The notes beneath the pieces were generated by a model that was given only the letters and a program-made list of their open reading frames with translations, was not told the DNA's origin and did not search any database. From the NCBI GenBank assembly GCA_911728435.2, contig OU452212.1, positions 7,384,563 through 7,448,562 of the forward strand: a stretch of 64,000 nt of DNA, written 5' to 3'. Every line of letters starts with the position of its first letter. The first letter of the stretch is position 1. The position numbers were made by a program, and so were the translations under genes. Below are positions 57,590 through 64,000 of the stretch, in pieces. This stretch comes from Apoderus coryli (taxonomy: Eukaryota; Arthropoda; Insecta; Coleoptera; Attelabidae).

Positions 57590-57840
57590 AGCGATGGATC
57601 GCCATTTATATTGGATGGATTTGTCAACAAACACAATTGTAGGTATTGGGATAATGAAAATCCATCCACATGTGTTTCGCGAGGACCATACACAGTATCC
57701 CCATAAGATAAATGTATGGGCAGGAAGTCCTTGGGCCGAATCGCATAGAATTTCTTCTATGCGATTCGGCCCAAGGACTGGACCTGACTGGGAATCTCTG
57801 TTTAGAACTTTTAGAAAACGTTAATCATCCAGTCGCTAGA
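57590..57840 (+). pseudogene. Mariner-family transposase scrap with snap-back insertion
   Basis: Coding traces NPHVFREDHTQYPHKINVWA type (here IHPHVFREDHTQYPHKINVW) and, after a break, DLTGNLCLELLENVN. These correspond to the stretch between the first and second catalytic blocks in the family. The break is a perfect 25-bp hairpin (57726-57779) formed by duplication in inverted orientation of local sequence. No catalytic residues remain. Confidence 0.7.
57726..57779. repeat. Perfect 25-bp hairpin with 4-base loop
   Basis: Arm 57726-57750 (AGTCCTTGGGCCGAATCGCA...) is exactly complementary to 57755-57779, with loop TTTC. High GC for this region. Confidence 0.95.
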
Positions 57841-58624
57841 AAACCAGATCAACGAAGACAAAAATCTTGTGCCGGAAGAAGACAGTTTGCATTTGCGTGA
57901 ATGAAACGTTTCTTCTGAAATTGATTGGAAGTAGAGGTTTTGCAAGAGGGACCGCCAAGATCTATAATATCCATAAAACTGATGGTACAAAAGAAAAGAA
58001 GAATGACCATTTAAACAGTAGCCGATTTGATGACAAAAAGAAAGAAAAAAAGCACGTATAAGTCACACAAAAGGGCTTTCCCGCGAGAGTATAAGAAACT
58101 TTCCCACATAGGTATACATATTATATGTAAGCAAGGGCATTAGCATTTTCCAGGCAACAGTAATTCTTTACTCTGAGAGAAACGACAAAGCATGTGTCCA
58201 CTATTATAAAAGGTGGAAATATTTACAATCTAAGCATACATTATGTTCAGTATGGAATGAGATGGAGAAAGAGAGTGAAAAAAATGAAGAAAAAGAATAG
58301 CGTATACATAAGGAATGAATTCAAGTTTGAATGTATGCATAGAAAAGGGCCATTCGTATGGAAATGGCATTTCCATTGTCGATATACTCGATAAAATATA
58401 AGATGGCAACAATGCCCGAAAGTTAGTTTTGGAAAAGTATCTGTAACAGTAGCGTACATGATTTTTCTATTATTCTTCTATTTAAAACAAAGAGAAACCT
58501 CAATTCTGAACTTTGCATAGCATAAATAATGCTGGTATTATATTGTTAACAATATACCGTTGACCTTGTCTGCAGAAGCTGTGCGACATTGGCTTCGGGA
58601 GGAATCTGATATATTTTTTTTCAG
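57841..58624. other. Intergenic, purine-rich, no gene recognised
   Basis: AAGAAAGAAAAA-type runs produce short incidental frames on both strands around 57860-58460. Confidence 0.45.
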
Positions 58625-59765
58625 TCCAGTTCCAGTTCCTTCACAGCTTGAAGTGGAACTCTGCAGGGCAGTACGTTGGCTCCTGTTCTCTTTGCAATAT
58701 TCGTAAACGATATTGGCTCTGGTTTCAATAGCAATTATTTGTTGTTTGCGGATGATTTAAAATTGTATCGCACTCTTGTTTGTGAGAACGATTGCGCACA
58801 GCTTCAAACCGATCTGTATCGGCTCTCAGAATGGTGTGATCTAAATAGACTTCCTCTAAATCTGAACAAATGGAAGTCGGTGACATTTACAAGACGTCAA
58901 GATCCGTTTTTGCGAAACTACACCATCGATAATTCAAATTTGGAACTGGTGATTTATCTTTCAATTACCACATTGAGTAAGTTACTGCTAATGCTTTGCG
59001 AATGTTAGGATTTATTTTTAGACAGACCAGAGAATTCAACAATATGGACTGCCTGAAAGTCTCTATTTCGCCTTTGTTGTGTCTATTTTGGAATTCGCTA
59101 CAGTCATTTGGTCGCCCATCTACCGTGTTCATATATAGAGATTGGAGAGTATCCAACGTAAGTTTTTAAAATATTTGTCATTTAAAATTGATGGATATTT
59201 TCCTCCTCGTGGGTGTGATCACGGCCTGTTACTGGCAAGGTTCGGATTTCGGCCGTTAGCTGACAGACGCATCTTCGCGTCTCAGATCTTTCTTTTTAAG
59301 TTGATCAACAATATGTTGGATTGTCCTCGGTTGCTTCAGCAGCTATGGTTTCGTGTCCCTAGGGTTCACTCTAGAAGCGCTAGTTTATTTTGGGCTTGTA
59401 AATACAGCAACCGATTAGTTATTAATGAAAACGTTGATTTTTTTAATGTATCGCTTGATTCTTTTAAGACAAGTTTAGAGACATGTTTGCGGGCTACTGA
59501 TTTAGATTTGTTTTGATGAATTCTGTTCATGTGTTAATTATTTATTGTTATTATTAATTGTTCTTGTAATCCTCCCAATTTTCTTTCGTTTTGATGCGTG
59601 TATTTCCTTTTTTGTATTTTTCTATTTTTTAGTTAGTTTTAAGTTCGTTCTAAGTTGGGTATTTTGGTATGCTAATGCTAGGCAATTGTTTTTGTTTATG
59701 TAAGATTTTGTCTTGTTATTGGGTAGCAATACCTGTTAGACAATTAAGAGATTATTATTATAAAT
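58625..59765 (+). pseudogene. 5'-truncated LINE, reverse transcriptase C-terminal half
   Basis: Begins with SSGTLQGSTLAPVLFAIFVN (equivalent of the SGVPQGS block). It then has the catalytic YLLFADDLKLYRTL and LNLNKWKSVTFTRR in a frame open to 59008. Frameshifts follow (ALRMLGFIFRQTREFNN in another frame). From 59142 the C-terminal domain is open again: SIQRKFLKYLSFKIDGYFPP, RIFASQIFLFKLINNMLDCP, WFRVPRVHSRSASLFWACKY, ending DLDLF-stop at 59516. The 3' UTR ends in TTAGACAATTAAGAGATTAT and an ATT-rich tail. Related to the fragment at 9052. Confidence 0.9.
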
Positions 59766-60599
59766 AAACTTCTCCATTATGTAGTTGGCAACATCTTCAA
59801 AACGCAATAAAAGGGTACAGAATTGGCTTGAAGATATAGCTCCATATTGCTTTACTTCATTAAAAAATAAAATTGTTTTGTTATATTCAGTGTGAATAGA
59901 TTTTTTGGGAATCACTTGCCTTAAGTTTCAAATTGTGGTACTATGGATCAAAAATCTATATTCCAACTGTCCAGGAATTCATCCTAAAATAGAATTGCAA
60001 TGGCAATTATATAATAAGTGAAGCTAGAACGATATTAAAACAACGCTAGGCCTCCACTGAATACGGCCATGCTAGGAGATTCGACCAAATTACAGGTTAT
60101 AAGGAGGTCTGGTGTGATCATGGATCCACAGTTGCCTATGTATGAACCAATGACAAGATTGACGCAGCATTGATGAGTATAGCGACTTTTAACTTTTAAT
60201 ACTGCTCAAAAAAGGCTGGTATCTTCTCATTCCATTTAAATTCCGAATCTATTGCAAGATGTGCCAAAGAAAGCAGTCAAGTGATGGAACAGGGAAAAAA
60301 CGATACGCCTATGTGTGTTTAGTAGTATTTCATGTATTATTTTTTGTGAATGGGGTATTTTGGCAGAGCGCGAGCTTCACAATATACACTGTTAACTATA
60401 ACGGATGTCCGATTTCGCTATTTTATTTTGCTGTATAAATATACCATTAGTTTTTCGTCTTCCAATACATTTACTTTATATAATTGCGTTAAAGTAGCAC
60501 ACACGAAAAAATACATCAATTTCGATGAAATTGTAACGGGTTAAAATTTTCGTTTCCGATATTTTCAGTACATTTTTGTGAATGTCGATATCGCCTTTT
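59766..60599. other. Intergenic, no gene recognised
   Basis: No repeat or domain identified. Confidence 0.5.
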
Positions 60600-60850
60600 A
60601 ATAATAATAATAATATTAATAAACGTCTTTATTTGGCGAAGTCTAGCCCAATGGCCATTTACACTTAACCCTTTTTAATAAAGATAAAAATAAATTAAAT
60701 AATTATAAAGCAAAAAAAAAATAATAAAATTAAAAATTCACTCTAGAAAAAAACAATATTAATATGTATTACTTAATAAATAAATAAACAAAAATAGCAA
60801 AAACAAAAAATTAAATTAAAAAAAAGGTTGCATACTATTATTATTATTGT
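60600..60850 (-). mobile_element. LINE 3' UTR scrap with (TAA)n tail
   Basis: A TAATAATAATAA tail at 60600-60620 is followed on the minus strand's upstream side by CTTTATTTGGCGAAGTCTAG, the same layout as the 3' ends of LINE copies here. No coding sequence is attached. Confidence 0.45.
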
Positions 60851-61439
60851 AAAAAAACAATTTAATTCTTTACGTGCAACAATAGTAAAAATAGTATTGA
60901 TTGAGAGCCACCAGAACGGTATTTATGTATCAACAAATAATAAATATAATGCACACTTCAACAAGTTATTAACACGGGATACATCGTTAAAACTTTTCAG
61001 ACTTTGCCTTAATTGTATCGTCAGCAATAATGTATAACCTGACTATAGCTTTAGCATAATAGGTATACGTGCATTATGCCAGGGGGTGCTGCAAGCATTT
61101 TGTACTGGGTGGATCCGGTAAAATTAAAACCATCTTAACATTTTCCAACTTTAACCGAAAAAGCAACTTCTGCTACTTTACAAAGTGGCGCCTCCACCAT
61201 GTCACACAAAAATAAGATAGTATATAAGAATATGAATTTTATATGTCACAATAAAAAAAATAAGAAAGAATATTAATTTAATAGGAATGGTGCCTTCACC
61301 ATGTCGCAAATAAGAATTAGAAAGTATGGATTGAGTTTTATTAAGTTACTCGCTTGGCTTGTTTAGCTACTCGAGGATCGCCCACTTACATCACGCTCAC
61401 GAAAGAGGATCTAACTTCCTGTTACAACAATGTTTATAA
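60851..61439. other. Intergenic, no gene recognised
   Basis: A short internal duplication of GGCGCCTCCACCATGTC-like sequence occurs near 61190 and 61290. Nothing else was seen. Confidence 0.45.
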
Positions 61440-61680
61440 CTTTACTTTGGACCACTCTTACGAATATAGACCAATGAAATTGTCTATTCTTAGCGTCGGT
61501 CGTACCGTTTTTTGTTGAATTTGCAATTTGTCTATTAGGTACAATACCGATGTTACAGTCATGAACTTGTATAAACTTTGATGAACTTTTATAAATTATT
61601 AAATCAGCATAAAATAGCTAGTTCGACCGGGTGCAATATTTTTATTACAATAGACCGGGTGTGACAATATATCGAGGATG
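61440..61680 (+). repeat. Dispersed repeat R2, copy 2
   Basis: Second copy of the block at 39850-40085, ending at the same CCGGGTGTGACAATAT motif. Confidence 0.85.
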
Positions 61681-63940
61681 CTCCAATGAAGCACCTTAAA
61701 GTTAGACAAGCAAGTTGATCAAACCGAACAAAACGAGGATGTATAGTGCTGTAGGAATGAAAACACGAAGCCCCGTAGACTGTGGGTAAAATGGGTAGAC
61801 CCAAAAGCGAAAATCAAAGTGGTATATCCGGCTCACCTCGCGCAACTTAATCTAATGTTTGCAGAAGTTAATGCCGACATGGAGAGATTTTATCGAATTT
61901 ATATAAAAAATCCTCATGTGAGGCTCAAAAAAAAAATTGTGTTGACGTAAACAATTTTTTATGTTTAGAAGACAAGATGAAGATCCCAAAGTCAATAATA
62001 AGCCGTTTTTTTTGTGTCCATCCTGTATGTTATGAAATAATGTAGGGGGACCACAAACACTAACAATATGCATATTGTACGTACTGCTGCACAATTGTAT
62101 AATTGTGTTTTGGGTTTACGTCGCAGAAATACGTGAATATATAGTTAGTTACGTATACAATTAGAAAAAATAAGAGTTGTATACAGGATTTTCGGAAATA
62201 AGGAGTCAATCTGTTGGGAAAAATTTGGTTAATCTAGAACCATTTTTTCAAAGAAACTGGGTCTATTACCTATAGGAAAACATCTTCTACAATGAAGACT
62301 CGTTCGCCAATGCTGAATCAGAAAGATTAAAAAATTCCAGATAAAATATGAATAGAGAGCATCATAGCGTTTTGAAAAATAAGAATTTTTAAATTATTAA
62401 GCACTTTTACCAAACCAAAAGAGCCACTGAAATACACCCCTATATTAAGATTAGTAACTGAGATTTGTTCATTAAGCTGTTTACTTGCATAGTATAATTT
62501 ATAAATTCGTTTTAAATTACATTTTGTCAACGTAGCAAATTTTCACGCCACGCCACTGGAGGCAATAACGTTCAATGAGTGCTTCAAGCTCTTCTTGGGA
62601 GCAAGAAATCTCAGTTTATGCAATAGTAAGAGAAAAAAATACCCACTCTCAAGAGATGTTCCTTTTTTGGGCATACATGTAACACTTTTTAAAAATTCGA
62701 TAATTTGAGTTACAGCCAGCTTTGGAAAAATTTGAGAAATACATTTTTTAGGATAGGCCAAAGATCCAAAAGATGCATAGAAAAATTTCCATAATGAAAA
62801 GTTGAAAATCTGACAGAGCCCCAAACTTTGCTAAAAAACATGACTTCCTTTGCTCACCCTGTATATGTGGATAAATAAAAGAAATATACCGGTTGAACCC
62901 TGTACGTGTTCATAGTGAGTTGATCAAGAACCTCCTGAATACCGCAACTCGATATCTCGGAAAAATATAATTCTTTATTCAATTCCTGACGGGAACGATG
63001 AGGTACACTTTCACCAGAATCTTTAAACCCTCGTCTCACCCTCCATGTTGAGTTGACATTTCAAAAAGATGGTCACCTCCTCATTATACCTTTGCGGCTC
63101 GCGAATATGCGGAAGAAACTTTTCCTGCTGGATGGATCAGCGAAAGAGGATTAATGGAGTGATTAACACGGTCACCAGTTTAAAAACTAAGATTTATGAA
63201 ACGATTTACGTCAACGGATTATTGCTCCATCCCGATGCTTGCTTGTTTTTATCAAAACTAGTTTTTGCGGAAACAAAAATGCATTTACAACAGAGACGAA
63301 CCCAAGGAGAGGGCCCATGGGCCATTATCTTCAAAAGTATTATAAGTAACCTTGCCGTTGTGCCCCTCTCAGAGCAGTTGCATCTTGCGTGCGCCACTGA
63401 TTCACCATATACCTGACTAATAATACTAAATCCAATCTTTCTGGTCAGACAAGATTACAAAATACATATGCACAATCAAACATTATTCGAATGTGTGGAA
63501 TAACGCGAATAACGGGATCTACGTTAGCTGCTGCCTTCATATAGGATCAAAATCTCTTTTTATAGACATAAAAAAAAGGAAAAAAAGGACAAATCCATCT
63601 TTTATACATGGATATGTACTATACGATCGCTTTCAGATGAGATTGACCATCACACAAAAGGGCCATTTGTAATGAAGTCGACCTTACAACTCCGTTTTAT
63701 TCTGTTTTTTTTTTTGTTCACCTTTATTTGTTCTTTTTATTTCTACTTTCTTTCCTGGTTGCATTTAAATTGTGTTTAGATCTTTCATTTTACTTAACCT
63801 AATGTAAAATACCTAAGTATTTTGTGTTTTACTTTCCCACACAGGGAAAGTATCTTGAACGCGCTAAAAATAAGTGAGATAAAGTCGGATATAACCAATT
63901 TGAAGTTCCTTGAGACGATTAAGACCTGTGTGTTTATAAT
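61681..63940. other. Intergenic with terminal-type motifs
   Basis: CATCCTGTATG (about 62024) and CACCCTGTATATG (about 62856) suggest decayed short DNA elements. Frames of 60-115 codons here (for example 63069-63416) have no recognised domain. Confidence 0.45.
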
Positions 63941-63947
63941 TTCACTT

Positions 63948-63974
63948 GGTTCGAATCCCACCTCTGGCAATATT
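63948..63974 (+). other. tRNA-like B box, possible SINE or tRNA pseudogene
   Basis: GGTTCGAATCC (63948-63958) is a perfect RNA polymerase III B box, followed by CACCTCTGGCA as in some tRNA 3' ends. The T stem does not pair well and no matching 5' acceptor strand or clear A box is visible upstream, so it is not an intact tRNA gene. Confidence 0.3.
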
Positions 63975-64000
63975 TTTCTAATTTTTGAATAAAGTAGTTA

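Noticed and set aside
63069..63416. 115-codon frame near the right end
   Set aside because: No domain, no compositional sign of coding, and an overlapping antisense frame.

Overview
The window looks like animal nuclear DNA, most probably from an insect. It is AT-rich with long introns and no operons, one host gene encodes a SoxB-group transcription factor, and most of the rest is transposable elements of types common in insects (Jockey/CR1-like LINEs, Penelope-like elements, Tc1/mariner elements, long-armed foldback elements). Scattered TAGGTAGG-type runs fit a hemipteran or lepidopteran, but the order cannot be settled from this sequence. I see no rRNA, CRISPR array, plausible intact tRNA, or bacterial or organellar segment.

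Host gene: a Sox21/SoxB2 gene lies on the minus strand in three coding exons (31805-31597, 14880-14526, 14377-14192). They join in frame at consensus splice sites to give 249 residues. The first intron interrupts the HMG box, is 16.7 kb long, and is filled with transposon debris.

Layout. 1-5.4 kb: a fragment of a hammerhead-ribozyme repeat, a 5'-truncated LINE, and a Penelope-like element (reverse transcriptase plus GIY-YIG) joined head to head with an inverted second copy of its own 3' part. 5.7-13.5 kb: transposase and LINE relics, a 140-bp tandem duplication, a LINE inserted in a mariner end with a readable target duplication, and two foldback elements. 14-32 kb: the Sox gene with, inside intron 1, LINEs, a nearly intact DD41D mariner, Tc1/mariner relics, and a foldback element with a second TA-flanked element nested in one arm. 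32-44 kb: transposase relics and a long LINE reading frame broken by one nonsense codon. 44.2 kb: a complete hammerhead ribozyme fold. 46-64 kb: further LINEs, a LINE inside a terminal-inverted-repeat element, an AACGTT-rich non-autonomous element, a transposase relic with a 25-bp snap-back hairpin, and a tRNA-like B box near the right edge.

No clearly new multi-gene system is visible. The strongest signals are the full hammerhead ribozyme at 44274-44374 and a second repeat copy at 55-121 whose homology starts exactly at the predicted self-cleavage site. Other hammerhead-like motifs sit in the Penelope-like copies. Together they suggest ribozyme-bearing retroelements. Apart from Sox21, every recognisable coding region belongs to a mobile element, and nearly all are truncated or frameshifted.
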